Positions 11,318-21,835 of a stretch of DNA of 64,000 nucleotides are shown here, piece by piece (within the stretch, counting starts at the first letter, position 1; every line of letters begins with the position of its first letter). Both the position numbers and the translations under genes were made by a program. The stretch is from Monosiga brevicollis MX1. Lineage: Eukaryota > Opisthokonta > Choanoflagellata > Craspedida > Salpingoecidae. Below the pieces are notes generated by a model. It did not search any database and had not been told where the DNA came from. It was given only the letters and a program-made list of their open reading frames with translations. The stretch spans positions 1,532,207 through 1,596,206 of the forward strand of contig NW_001865042.1 of assembly GCF_000002865.3 (NCBI RefSeq). Direction: 5' to 3'.

Positions 11318-12869
11318 ATGGCAGCCGCCGCCCAAACCCTGACGGCCGGCCTTGTCGTCCTGCTGGCGCTGAGCGCCGCTAATCCCGTGCCGCTGCAGGG
11401 GTCGGACGGCAATGAGTGGACCTTTGAAACGCATCTGATCAAGCAAGTGGTTCAGATCCGCTCGGTGCAACGGCAACTTTGACCCATCCCATCCTGTCTC
11501 AAACTTTGACCTGACCCTCGACTGGTTTCGTGCCAGCAGATACGGAATCAACTTTGACGTGGGGCTGGCCACTTTCCTGCGCCTGCTCGAGCCTGCCACC
11601 GTGCTCGAATTTGGCTGCGGCCTGGGCCTTTATGTCGACTATCTCGCACGGTTTGGTTATCGCTCTTCCTGCGCGGCATGCTTCTCTTGCGACCATGGAC
11701 AGCGAGGCGACAGACAACTTTGATCATTCGACTATTGCAATGCGTTGCGATTGCTGATCACCTTGCATCCGATAGATTCACAAACGCCAGCCCTGTCTAT
11801 GGCATTGAGCCCGAAGAGATGCTCTTTGAGGGCTCTGTCTTTGCCTCTGTCAATGATCCCGTCGCCCGGCCAGCCCAACTAGCCATCAATGTTCTCCAAC
11901 CAGTGTGTCACCCCGCCAACCACGCTTATTGTTCTGCACTATTGTGTTCCCACGACTACGATCCAGCTCACCCGAATGCGCTGGTGGCACACAGGGCACA
12001 ATACCCGATACACTTGAGAACGCACTGGCTGCTCCTTTTGATCTCGTCTACAGCGTCGAAGTTTGTTCGGTTTTTACCTCCGTGCTTACAGGGAGAGAGG
12101 CAAAACAATAAAAAGTCTGTGTTTCGCTTAGCAATGCCTCATTCTGATGTTGTCTTGGGCTTGGCTTTGCTTCTGGACCCAGGTGCTGGAACATATACCG
12201 CTCGAGTTTCATCCGATGGTCACAAAATGGCTGGCTCCCCGCGTCGGACGCGTTCTCGTGTTTGGGGCAGCCCGTCCCAACCAAGAAGGCGTGGGCCACA
12301 TTGCCCTGCGCACCCGCGTATGCCAGTTTGGCCCTCGAGTATTTTCCAGCCGCACATGCGCTTGACATTGCCACCGTCGCCTCATGCTCGCCGCATTGTT
12401 CCCCGGTTCCCCGTGCTCATGGCTAGGATGACTGGGTTGCAACCTGGGAGGCCGCGGGGCTCGTACACATGCCTGCCCTCTCTGACATGGTAGGTTTTTC
12501 TGTTTGCGCGCTTTTTTCTGCATGTTCGCGACGAGGCACCCGTGCACTTCTCGGCCTCGCTGCCCGGCTTCTCAAGTGACTCTTTGCTGTTGATGGCCCC
12601 TTTTGTTTTTGATTCCGGTTCTTCTCCTGGCTGGCGGGTGTCCCCGTTTGTGTACGATATGCGTGCAGCTGCGCCAAATGTGTGACGCGCGCAACGTGAA
12701 TCATCGTCACAACTTGCTCGTCTTTGCCAAGCCTACCGCTGTAGCCGAGCTGGAATCATTCCATGCGACACGGCTTCAAGTTGAAGCGGGTCACGATGGC
12801 CCTACGTTGTGGCCACAACTGGTGGCTTTGGTCGAACGCCTCCGCCGTGAACGCCATGCTCAAGCATAG
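11318..12869 (+). CDS. Secretory-pathway methyltransferase-like protein
   Basis: Probable S-adenosylmethionine-dependent methyltransferase of unknown substrate. Six exons: 11318-11650, 11776-11902, 11995-12060, 12183-12317, 12427-12489 and 12669-12869 (about 307 aa). The N-terminus is a signal peptide (MAAAAQTLTAGLVVLLALSA). The Rossmann-fold motif I is VLEFGCGLG, with an acidic GIEPEEML further on. VYSVEVLEHIP matches the motif seen after strand 4 in class I methyltransferases, and GRVLVFGAARPNQEGVGHIA follows. One oddity: the signal-peptide frame and the downstream frame (KWFRSARCNGNFDP onward) differ by +1 near 11440, with no usable intron between them. This implies a one-base sequence error or a real frameshift. 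All later junctions close in phase. A plausible alternative is a start after the frameshift. The gene converges with the PDI gene, about 300 bases away. Confidence 0.72.
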
Positions 12870-13165
12870 CCCCATTCGTGCCCAAAGCAAGCCCGTGCTG
12901 CGATGTACCGAAACTGAGATGGGCTGGACATTCTTTGTTTCATGACAGGATCAAAGAGATGGTTGGTGAATCGATTTTCATTGATTTCGCACCTAGTTCA
13001 TGGTTGGAAAACCAAAAAAAAAAAAAAAAACTGAAGGAGAAAAAAATGCAACAGAAATGAAAAGCCACCAATTCTGGTGGAGGGGGAAGGCGTGCGTGTG
13101 CACGTCAACACATCACATAACAAAAAAGAAATGTGACAGAAGATGCGCCGTCAAAAGCAAATGAC

Positions 13166-14932
13166 TTAGAGCTCCTCGTGCTTGGCACCAGTGGCCTTGC
13201 TGTCAAGGAAGGCAGTGAAGTCAGCAAACTCGCGACCGCCCTTGTACTCCTCACCAGCGTTGCTGCGCGAGTTCTTGGGGTAGAAGCGGATGGTGGGGAA
13301 GCCACGGACGGACAGGCCGTCAACCTCGTTGGAGGTACCGTCCATCTGGGCAATGACAATGTCACCGCTGTCCTTGTAGTGCTCGGCCAGCTTATCAAGA
13401 GTGGGCTGGAGCTTCTTGCAGTGGCCGCACCAGGGAGCATAGACCTCGAGCAGGACGTTCTTGGTGGGGTCGAGAACCAGATCCTCAAAGTTCTTGCCCA
13501 CAACCGTGTACAGGGGACCGTCGTTGGAAGCAGGAACGGGGTCCGACTTGAAAGAGGGCTTGATGGAGCCTGAGGCATGAGCAGAAAGGTGGGCCTTGAC
13601 GGCATCAGCCGTGACCTCACCATCCATGGGGAACTTCTTCATGCTGCCGCCAGTCTCGACAATGAAAAAGACGGGGAAGTCACCCTTCTTGACACCAAGG
13701 TAATCGGTCAGGCGCGACTCGGAGGAGGGGGCAGTTGAGAAGATGTACTTGCCCTTGTACTCGTTGGCAATCTCGTTGAAGAACTCAGGGGCGGCATCAT
13801 CAGTGAAGAGGAAGGCCACCTTGCCAATGGGGGACTGGAAGATATCGCCAGCGACGTCCATGGTGAAGGGAATGATGAGAGGCATGCGGTTGGCAGCCAC
13901 AAAGGTGGCAATGCTGCTGGCCTCGTAGGCACCGTCAAAGACGTTCTTGCCCTCGTCAAACTTCTTGTGCAGAACAATGGCAGGGCCTGAGACACCCGCG
14001 GCCGAGGCGGCAGCAGCGTCGGTGGTCACACCAAAGGCGTTGTCCTCATCAGCGCTGGCAGCAGCAATAAAGGCATCGTACTCGGCACCGGCAAGCTCAG
14101 TGAAGTAGCCAACGACGACAACCTTGGCGCTGTCAATGAAGCTGGCCACATCAGCAGCCGTTTCGAGGGTCTTGGCCGGGGGGCCGGTGGCCTTGCGGAT
14201 GTAGCTGACAATCGTGTCCTCCGTGCGGCCGCCCTTGTACTCGGTGGCCTTGCCGTTCTTGAAGAGCTTCAGAGTGGGGTAGCCACGAACCTGTGTTGGG
14301 TAAAAAAAGATGAATCAAAAAAGCTTGAGCCACCGTACAAAACACTCCTGCTCAAAAAGGGGGAAAAAAAAACAACAACGGCGGATCAAGCAAGGTGACA
14401 AATGAACGTCATCAACTTACACCAAACTGAGAGGCGAGATCCTTCTCGATGGTGGCATCAACGGCACCGAGGACGACACCATCAGCCTTGAGGGCGGTGG
14501 CAGCCTTGGCGAAGTGGGGAGCTGCGAGCACACAAATGCCGACAAGCCAGAGGCAGAAAAGGGTCAGATTATGCTCGAAAAATCGACGGCAGCCTCGCAA
14601 TGCTGGAGAAAGAAAAGTTGTTACGCACCGAGGTTCTTGCAGTGGCCGCCTGTTTACAATTCATGAGTACAAAGCGATCAGGAGCGAGACATGAGGGATG
14701 TTACCAATATGACTAGGTGCAGACAGACAGCGATGTGCCAATCGGAGCTGAACGATGGCGGTCGCAAATTGGACAGGGGCAGACCAAAAGACTTACACCA
14801 GGGTGCGTAAAACTCGACAAGAACGTAGTCGTTGCCGTTGATGGTCTCATCAAAGTTGTTCTTGGTGAGAGTGACGACATCGTCAGCCGCCACGAAGGCG
14901 GCAAGAGCCAAAAGAGCAAGAAGCTTCATCAT
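13166..14932 (-). CDS. PDI: Protein disulfide isomerase, ER-retained
   Basis: ER-lumen oxidoreductase and chaperone that forms and rearranges disulfides in secretory proteins. Four exons: 14932-14797, 14649-14629, 14521-14421 and 14290-13166 (460 aa). A signal peptide (MMKLLALLALAAFVAA) is followed by the thioredoxin a domain with active site WCGHC (about residues 45-49), two inactive b-type domains, and the a' domain with a second WCGHC (about residue 373). The C-terminus KHEEL is an ER-retrieval signal. The second exon is only 21 bases and carries most of the first active site (GHCKN), so the motif is split across three exons. The protein is somewhat shorter than animal PDIA1 (about 500 aa). 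It probably supplies folding capacity for the disulfide-rich surface proteins encoded in this window (inference). Confidence 0.97.
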
Positions 14933-15885
14933 CGTGACGGGATCTGTTGATCCAAGGGAGCAAGACAGGTTCAATCAAAGAGATGGATGAGACAAATGGC
15001 TCATGCAACGTTGCGTTTGTTCCCCGATCGAGCAGGCCACTGCACAGTCGCGCTGCCACCACCACCATCAACACCAGCACCACCGCTGCCATCCATTCGG
15101 GCCATGGTGATATGACAGGTGCTGGTCATGCATTCACGTGTGGTAAAACACCGTCAAAGCCATGATCCCAGCTGAGAGCAAGCTCCAATCGACGTCCCCG
15201 TGGCTCTGATCTCCCTCCCCGCCTCCATCATCTCACGAGTCGCGCTGCCATCTTCATCCGGCCCACTGAACACACACACACAAAAGGAAGTCGAATGCTT
15301 TGCTCCGTACCGTGAAGAAGCGTAAAGTGCTTCACCAAGAACGTACGCAGACGCAGAAGACAAAGGCGTTACGTGATGTGTGAGTGTGTGTGTGTGTGTT
15401 GGTGCTTGGTGCCACGTCATAAACATGTGGCAGCGGTCACACTTTGTTACTTGACTGCTTTGCTTGACAAGGGGAATGTGTGAGGGAATGTCTGAGTGTG
15501 TGACGATGACGCTTGTTCGCTTCAACCGGTGAGGGTGGCTTTTTGAATGGGCAGACATAAACTTTTGGCCGCTCATTGATACAGAAAATCCAGACTTCCT
15601 CCTCAACGCCAGATTGTCAGATCAGGTAATGTCAGACAATATGATAATACAGGTGTGTAGTTAACATTGAAGTGCGAGACTTTTTTTTTTTTTTTTTTTC
15701 TGACTTTGGTGGCGCTGCGGCTCTGCGGCATCGTTTCGGTCTGCGAAGCAGTCCAGCACCACCACGCGCAGTCTTCTGATCTGTTCTCTGGTCAGACACC
15801 AGAGCAAAAAACTCAGGCCCTGGGCAGTCTTTTTTTTTTTTTTTTGGCGAGCTTGTGGTGGACGGAGAACCGCCTGTCCACCAAA
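14933..15885. other. Divergent promoter region between PDI and sulfotransferase
   Basis: No gene is seen. It holds a (GT)n patch near 15380-15400 and T-rich tracts at about 15681-15700 and 15830-15845. A CCAAT with GACGTC and CGTGG lies at about 15185-15204 (see findings). It should contain both transcription start sites. Confidence 0.5.
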
Positions 15886-17517
15886 ATGGCGCTACTGCCT
15901 TGGTTTGGGTTGTCAACGCTCCTCTGGATGTGCATCTGGTACTCCCCGGTCTCCTCGACAGGACCTTCAGAGCAATTATGTCATCAACCTGCACCGACTG
16001 CCCATGTCCCGAGGCGCTTGGATACGTTCCGCTGGCTCCACTTTCCCAAAGCCGGTGCGCGTCTCGGTTCACGGCTGCCCCTGCACCAATCATGTCAGCT
16101 CATATCCCACGCGCCCCCCCCCCCCGTCAAACTTTTCCCTTTTTAGGCTCCAGTCTGGCAAGCACCCTATATCACTATGCCTGTCCTGCCCTGCCCCCTG
16201 GTCTGCACTGGCTTTACTCTGCTCGCATCGGTTGCCCTTTTGACTGTTCCCGATCTGGTCGTCTCATGAATGCGTGCCTGCATGCACCAGACGCACAGCC
16301 TCATCTGCCGCCGGGCACCAAGGGGTCCATCGTGCAGGTGTGATCGACTGGCCTCTGGCTTCGCCAATGAGCTCAAAAGTCATGTCAACGACGCGGACTC
16401 AACACCTGCCCTCCTGCTGCCACCACAGGTCTTTGAGAGCCGCTATCCCTTTGCCACATACTGCAATGTTTCGCAATGGATCGGCTCGCGCGTCGGCCAC
16501 ACGCCCTTTCGCCAGCGAAGCGGCACTGGCCATGCGCAAGTCCCCTTGGCCCTCTGCCCCCTTGTTTTTGCCCTTGAAATTTGTGTCGGAAGCCTCTAGT
16601 CCCCAACGTCTGACTCTGCTGCCCACTTCATTCGCTCGGGCTGACCTCGTTTTTGGTTTTTGAAACCAACATTTGATTTAGGGAGGATCTGGTTCTGATG
16701 GTCCGTGACCCCCGCCACCGCATCTGGTCGGGTATGTCGACCTCGCCACTCATAGACCAGTGTCTGTTATCTGCCGGTTGCCCCTTATGCCGGGTGCAAA
16801 TTTGCCATGGCTTCGCGCTGGCGGCATGTACCAGACCTGATCCATCTTTCTGACTGCCCGACAGCGTACAACTACGACATGCATGCCCATGGCATGCGCA
16901 GCGCAGGTCGACAGGAAATGCTGGGCTCTGTACACAATGTGCACGAATTTGCAGCTTTTCATGGCATTGCATCCTGTCAGGTCTGTCGCCTCCCGCATGT
17001 CTTCCGAGGCCGACTCTGAATTCAAACGAAGCCTTCCCTCAAGACAAGTTTGACATCAATTGCACTGCTGCAGGTGAAAATGCTCTTGGGGCATCATTGC
17101 GCAGCTCCATTTATCGTGACGAACCAATCGTTGGCCAAAGCAATTTCAATTTTGCAACGCGCTGCCTTCATTGGCATTACCGACGAGTGGAACGAATCCA
17201 TTTGCCTCTTTCACGCCATGTTTGGCGGTACCACCTTTCCCGTGGAGTTCCAAAACGTGCGCCCTACCACCAATTTTCATCGGTAGGTCTTCGCACCAGT
17301 GCACACACGAGTACACAGCCTCAGTACCTGCTCATGGCAGTCCCGCGCTGGTTTGATCGTCTCTCTTCTGGCTAGTTACAACGCTTCAAACTTTCAAGAA
17401 GTGAATGCGGAGGAGGACATGTACGACTGGCTGTTGTACCAGGAGGCCTTGAGCATATTTCGCAAACGGCAGCAAGAATATGGCTTGCCAACATATAGGC
17501 CGCCTGCGGCGGGGTAA
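15886..17517 (+). CDS. Golgi-type carbohydrate sulfotransferase
   Basis: Predicted to transfer sulfate from PAPS to a glycan in the Golgi lumen. Eight exons: 15886-16054, 16147-16200, 16291-16337, 16429-16535, 16682-16731, 16865-16980, 17074-17282 and 17376-17517 (297 aa). A hydrophobic N-terminal segment (ALLPWFGLSTLLWMCIWY) fits a type II anchor or signal. The 5'-phosphosulfate loop is LHFPKAGSS and the 3'-phosphate site is LVLMVRDPRHRIWSAYNY, both hallmark PAPS-binding motifs. The C-terminal part (FIGITDEWNESICLFHAMFGG) resembles Sulfotransfer_2-like and galactose sulfotransferase relatives. The exon 4 donor appears to be GC rather than GT (GCAAGT at 16536). With it, all phases close and the motif spacing is right. 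The acceptor sugar cannot be read from the sequence. Confidence 0.85.
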
Positions 17518-18274
17518 CACTCTTTGTGCACTTGTCGGAAGGAGCCGCGAGTCGCATGCTGCTACCGATTCCAGCCCCTGTGACCTAGCTTGGGTATTTT
17601 TTGTGCCTGCACTGGTGTGCACCTTTGTGCACCTCCAACCTTCCTGCTCGCAGCTCAACCTGTCTTCCCGTCGCCGAATCTGGACGCTGAGCGTCACCGT
17701 GACAAGGCGCCACGATAACGGCTGTCCCGCCTTTCCAACTTTAATGCGTGATGACAGCTGAAATGGATGGCAACATAATTTTGGTTCTCGCTCACGGTCT
17801 GACAAGGCTCAGACGTAACCGGGGGAGTCGTACAGCCCTCAGGTTCAAATGTACCATCACATGATAGTGAGGTCCAACACACCAAAAGATAAAGCATCCG
17901 GATGTGTGTTTGACTGTATCGGAGTGACTGCAGCGTTGCCAGCGCATTTTCCTCTTTATTCCGAGCATGGGGGGGGTCAAGCAACCGCCAAGCATTGACG
18001 CGTCATCACATTTCGCCTGTGCCAACACAAGAGTCCAACGAGCCCTTCGAACAGTGCATGCATGCATGCAGGTTCCATGTGATGACTCGTGTAGATTTCG
18101 TGGCTGAGCCTTTTTGATCTGTGTCAATGGCTGATGCACTCCTTCTGGCCACACCCCACTTGTCGATTCTGGCTGCCCCTCGCTCCTGGGGACTCTACGT
18201 TCATTCTCACAGCACGCACATCAAGCCAAGCTTCTGTCCGAGGCGTGCTGAAGCTTGAGGGTGGAAGCGTAGCC
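17518..18274. other. Intergenic region before tandem glycosyltransferase copy 1
   Basis: No gene is supported. The last about 25 bases (GTGCTGAAGCTTGAGGGTGG onward) are shared with the region just before copy 2. Homology between the two copies therefore begins upstream of the start codon. Confidence 0.5.
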
Positions 18275-19327
18275 ATGATGGGTGGCTCGACTAGCTTGGG
18301 CCCGCTGGCCTTGGCCTTGGTCACCGCCGTCTTCGTCGCTTCTGCGGCCGACGTCAAACACATCGACAACGCACCAGTGCCCGGTGCTGTCACCTCTCTG
18401 CCCCCGTCTGCCACCACTGTGCTGGAGCGCGAGGAGTTTTACGTGAGCCAAAACGCTCACCATGCCGACCACCCAGCCCCACACAACTGGTTGTACAACT
18501 ACGTCGATCGCATTGTTGTGGCCACGCTGCAAGAACGCCGTGAGCATATGCGCCAGTTCCTCGATCACATCAACGTCGACGCCATCCTCTTTGACGTTCA
18601 CCTGGGCTCGGAGGCGCGTGAGTCGGCCACGGACATTGAGGCACGGTACATCAAGGAAATGGACCGCAAGTTCAACGGGGGCACGAAGCTGGCCCTCGTG
18701 CACACCAAGCGCGATATCGCACATAATGGGCTGGCGGCTGGTGCCGAGCGTCTCTTCTTCTTCGAGGACGACTTGGCCATTGACAGCTTGAACGTGACGG
18801 ACCTGCAACAGCGTTTCGCCAACATGTGGAGCGTGCTGCCGCCGCGCTGGAACATTTTCAACTTTGGTCGCTGCTATGCGTTTTGTGACAAGCAGATTCA
18901 GTTCCCACACAACGTTGTCCAGGACCTGTTTTCTCTCTGCCATCAGAGCATCATTTTTGACAACGTGACGATGGCGGCGCTCGAGGATGTATTTACGCAT
19001 CACCTGCTCCCGCTGGGTGCGGATGTGATTCTGGGGCGCTTGATGGTTCGCGGACAGCTCGTTACCATGGGCAGCAAGAAGCCTATTTTTCACCAAGCAC
19101 GCAAGACCATTACAAGCACCTTGTTTCAAGAAGGCGACGCTCGAGGCAACAAAGAGCCTCCTGTGTGCATGACCGCAAATACTCAACGGTCCTTTCGCCG
19201 CAATAAACTCAAGTACTTGGGACACCCAACCTTTGATCTCTTTGCCAACTCCAGCGCACCCACCTTTCGCATCAATGTGACTGAAGCCTTTGGCCCAGAC
19301 CCGTACGAGGTGTCCAAGAACTTTTAG
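18275..19327 (+). CDS. Glycosyltransferase-like secretory protein, tandem copy 1
   Basis: Single-exon, 350-aa protein with a signal peptide (MMGG to ASAADV). The central region resembles family-25-type glycosyltransferases: VVATLQERREHMRQFLDHIN matches the start of such domains, and LFFFEDDLAID resembles the acidic EDD motif that binds the metal-nucleotide sugar. NVT and NSS sequons suggest glycosylation in the lumen. Enzyme specificity is unknown, and the assignment rests on motifs only. I chose the double ATG at 18275 because it is conserved in copy 2 and directly precedes the signal peptide. The frame is open further upstream, but that stretch is not shared. Copy 2 lies 2.5 kb downstream in the same orientation and has identical length. 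Confidence 0.8.
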   Translation: MMGGSTSLGPLALALVTAVFVASAADVKHIDNAPVPGAVTSLPPSATTVLEREEFYVSQNAHHADHPAPHNWLYNYVDRIVVATLQERREHMRQFLDHINVDAILFDVHLGSEARESATDIEARYIKEMDRKFNGGTKLALVHTKRDIAHNGLAAGAERLFFFEDDLAIDSLNVTDLQQRFANMWSVLPPRWNIFNFGRCYAFCDKQIQFPHNVVQDLFSLCHQSIIFDNVTMAALEDVFTHHLLPLGADVILGRLMVRGQLVTMGSKKPIFHQARKTITSTLFQEGDARGNKEPPVCMTANTQRSFRRNKLKYLGHPTFDLFANSSAPTFRINVTEAFGPDPYEVSKNF

Positions 19328-20138
19328 TCACACGCTTGAGAACCCAACATCGTCTTAGGAAGGAGCATCCGTGGTTTAAGTCTTGCAGGTTCAGGTTTAT
19401 ACTCCAATCTAGATTTTTAGAGGTTTGTCTGATCAATTGAGTTCGGGCGTTTCATATCTTCTGGAGGTTCCTCATTGTTGTGTTCGCGACGAGAGCCAGC
19501 ATTGAGCCACACATTATTTTATTGTTTCAAGTGGCCATCTCGAGTGTCGCTCATAAAATCCCGAGGTAAGGAGGTCTGAAGACCTCATTACAGTGACAAT
19601 GGCTCTGCAGTTGGAGCAAAGATGATTGAAAGATCTGTGGGGTTGACTGCTCTGGTGTCTGCCAGGGCCGAGTCTTGATTTGGCTTTCATGCACGCTCCG
19701 TGATCCTTGATACTTTGCATTGGAATATCCCAACAACATCATCGTTTTGCCAAAATGGAGGGTTTGTCGTTCATCGCTTAAGAATCAGCACTTTTTCCTG
19801 AAATGCATGGCAGCATGACTTTGCCACCTGTTGATGGTCGGACAAGGCTTGTATGTCACTGAGCGCGTCGTCGAGCACACAAGCCCTTTGGTCCAGGGTG
19901 TCACAGCTTTATTGAAACGTGACCTCTCTGCATGACCTCAACACTAAAAAAAAAAAAACAAGATAAACATTTTGGAATGGTTAATGTAATGCCAGCACGT
20001 TTTCCCCTTTTCCGAGTGTCGATCAAGCCACCCACACGACGCCAGCGTGGCAGGGAGGAGGGAATGAGCCAGGAGATCCTCAAACTCCAACATCGATGGT
20101 TCAGTGTGAACACATGTGACTGAAATTCAAATTTCTCC

Positions 20139-20194
<56 letters not shown>

Positions 20195-20197
20195 CTG

Positions 20198-20270
<73 letters not shown>

Positions 20271-20782
20271 GTCCCTCTCTCTGTCTCTCTCTGTCTCTCT
20301 CTCTCTGTCTCTCTGTCTCTCTCTGTCTGTCTCTCTTTCTCTCTGTGTCTGTTTTTGTGAAAGAAAATTTTTTGTAGATGTCAAGCTTCACACATCTGAT
20401 GTGCTTTGTGTGTCATCTGAAAATGAAATGTGAAAACAACAAAATCGTCCAGAACGGGACATGTATGCTTGATCAAGATCTATCAGCTCCGAAAAAGAAA
20501 GGACTTCTTTTTGTCGATCTGGGTGGAAGAGGACCTTTTTGGCATTTTTTGAAGAAATCAAACACGTGTACATGGCAGATGCTGCTGCGACCCGAGCTCG
20601 GCTGACAGCACCTTCTTGATTTTCTGAACCCTTGGACGCCATATTTGACTCCAAAGAGCCTGCATTTCGGGTTGACTGGAACTCGACCTTTCACAGTTTG
20701 ATTCTGGTCGCTCCAGACGGCGCGAGCAACAAGCGAAGATTTTGTCCAATGCGTGCTGAAGCTTGAGGGTGGAAGCGTAGCC
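19328..20782. other. Spacer between the tandem glycosyltransferase copies
   Basis: No gene is seen. It includes a short A run (about 19946-19957) and a large pyrimidine microsatellite (about 20137-20345). The 3' flank of copy 1 (TTTAGAGGTTTGTCTGATCAATTG region, about 19418-19470) is recognisably similar to the 3' flank of copy 2 but diverged. Confidence 0.5.
20137..20345. repeat. (CT)n / (CTGT)n microsatellite, about 200 bases
   Basis: Nearly pure CT repeat with interspersed CTGTCT units. Open frames through it on both strands are artefacts. Confidence 0.97.
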
Positions 20783-21835
20783 ATGATGGGTGGCTTGCCT
20801 AGCTTGGGCCCGCTGGCCTTGGCCCTGATCATCGCCATCTTCGTCGCTTCTGCGGCCGACGTCAAACACATCGACAACGCACCAGTGCCCGGTGCTGTCA
20901 CCTCTCTGCCCCCGTCTGCCACCACTGTGCTGGAGCGCGAGGAGTTTTACGTGAGCCAAAACGCTCACCATGCCGACCACCCAGCCCCACACAACTGGTT
21001 GTACAACTACGTCGATCGCATTGTTGTGGCCACGCTGCAAGAACGCCGTGAGCATATGCGCCAGTTCCTCGATCACATCAACGTCGACGCCATCCTCTTT
21101 GACGTTCACCTGGGCTCGGAGGCGCGTGAGTCGGCCACGGACATTGAGGCACGGTACATCAAGGAAATGGACCGCAAGTTCAACGGGGGCACGAAGCTGG
21201 CCCTCGTGCACACCAAGCGCGATATCGCACATAATGGGCTGGCGGCTGGTGCCGAGCGTCTCTTCTTCTTCGAGGACGACTTGGCCATTGACAGCTTGAA
21301 CGTGACGGACCTGCAACAGCGTTTCGCCAACATGTGGAGCGTGCTGCCGCCGCGCTGGAACATTTTCAACTTTGGTCGCTGCTATGCGTTTTGTGACAAG
21401 CAGATTCAGTTCCCACACAACGTTGTCCAGGACCTGTTTTCTCTCTGCCATCAGAGCATCATTTTTGACAACGTGACGATGGCGGCGCTCGAGGATGCAT
21501 TTACGCATCACCTGCTCCCGCTGGGTGCGGATGTGATTTTGGGGCGCTTGATGGTTCGCGGACAGCTCGTTACCATGGGTAGCAAGAAGCCCATTTTTCG
21601 CCAAGCACGCAAGACCATTACAAGCACCTTGTTTCAAGAAGGCGACGCTCGAGGCAGCAAGCAGCCTCCTTTGTGCATGTCTGCACATAAGCAACGCACC
21701 TTTCGACACAGTAAACTCAAGTACTTGGGGCATCCAACCTTTGATCTCTTTGCCAACTCGAGCGTTCCCGTCTTTCGCATCAATGTGACTGAAGCCTTTG
21801 GCCCAGACCCGTACGAGGTGTCCAAGAACTTTTAG
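20783..21835 (+). CDS. Glycosyltransferase-like secretory protein, tandem copy 2
   Basis: Second copy of the gene at 18275, also 350 aa and single-exon. From the end of the signal peptide to about residue 235 the two genes look identical in DNA, including third codon positions. Differences cluster in the signal peptide (LPSLGPLALALIIAIF here versus STSLGPLALALVTAVF) and in the last about 80 residues, for example FRQARK versus FHQARK and CMSAHKQRTFRHSK versus CMTANTQRSFRRNK. The FEDDLAID motif and the sequons are kept, so both copies look functional. The function is the same tentative glycosyltransferase assignment as copy 1. Confidence 0.8.
   Translation: MMGGLPSLGPLALALIIAIFVASAADVKHIDNAPVPGAVTSLPPSATTVLEREEFYVSQNAHHADHPAPHNWLYNYVDRIVVATLQERREHMRQFLDHINVDAILFDVHLGSEARESATDIEARYIKEMDRKFNGGTKLALVHTKRDIAHNGLAAGAERLFFFEDDLAIDSLNVTDLQQRFANMWSVLPPRWNIFNFGRCYAFCDKQIQFPHNVVQDLFSLCHQSIIFDNVTMAALEDAFTHHLLPLGADVILGRLMVRGQLVTMGSKKPIFRQARKTITSTLFQEGDARGSKQPPLCMSAHKQRTFRHSKLKYLGHPTFDLFANSSVPVFRINVTEAFGPDPYEVSKNF

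Noticed and set aside
20101-20433. Arg-Glu or Ser-Leu-rich small proteins in CT/GA tracts (also 49580-50000 and 55120-55790)
   Set aside because: Translations of dinucleotide repeats are open in several frames at once.
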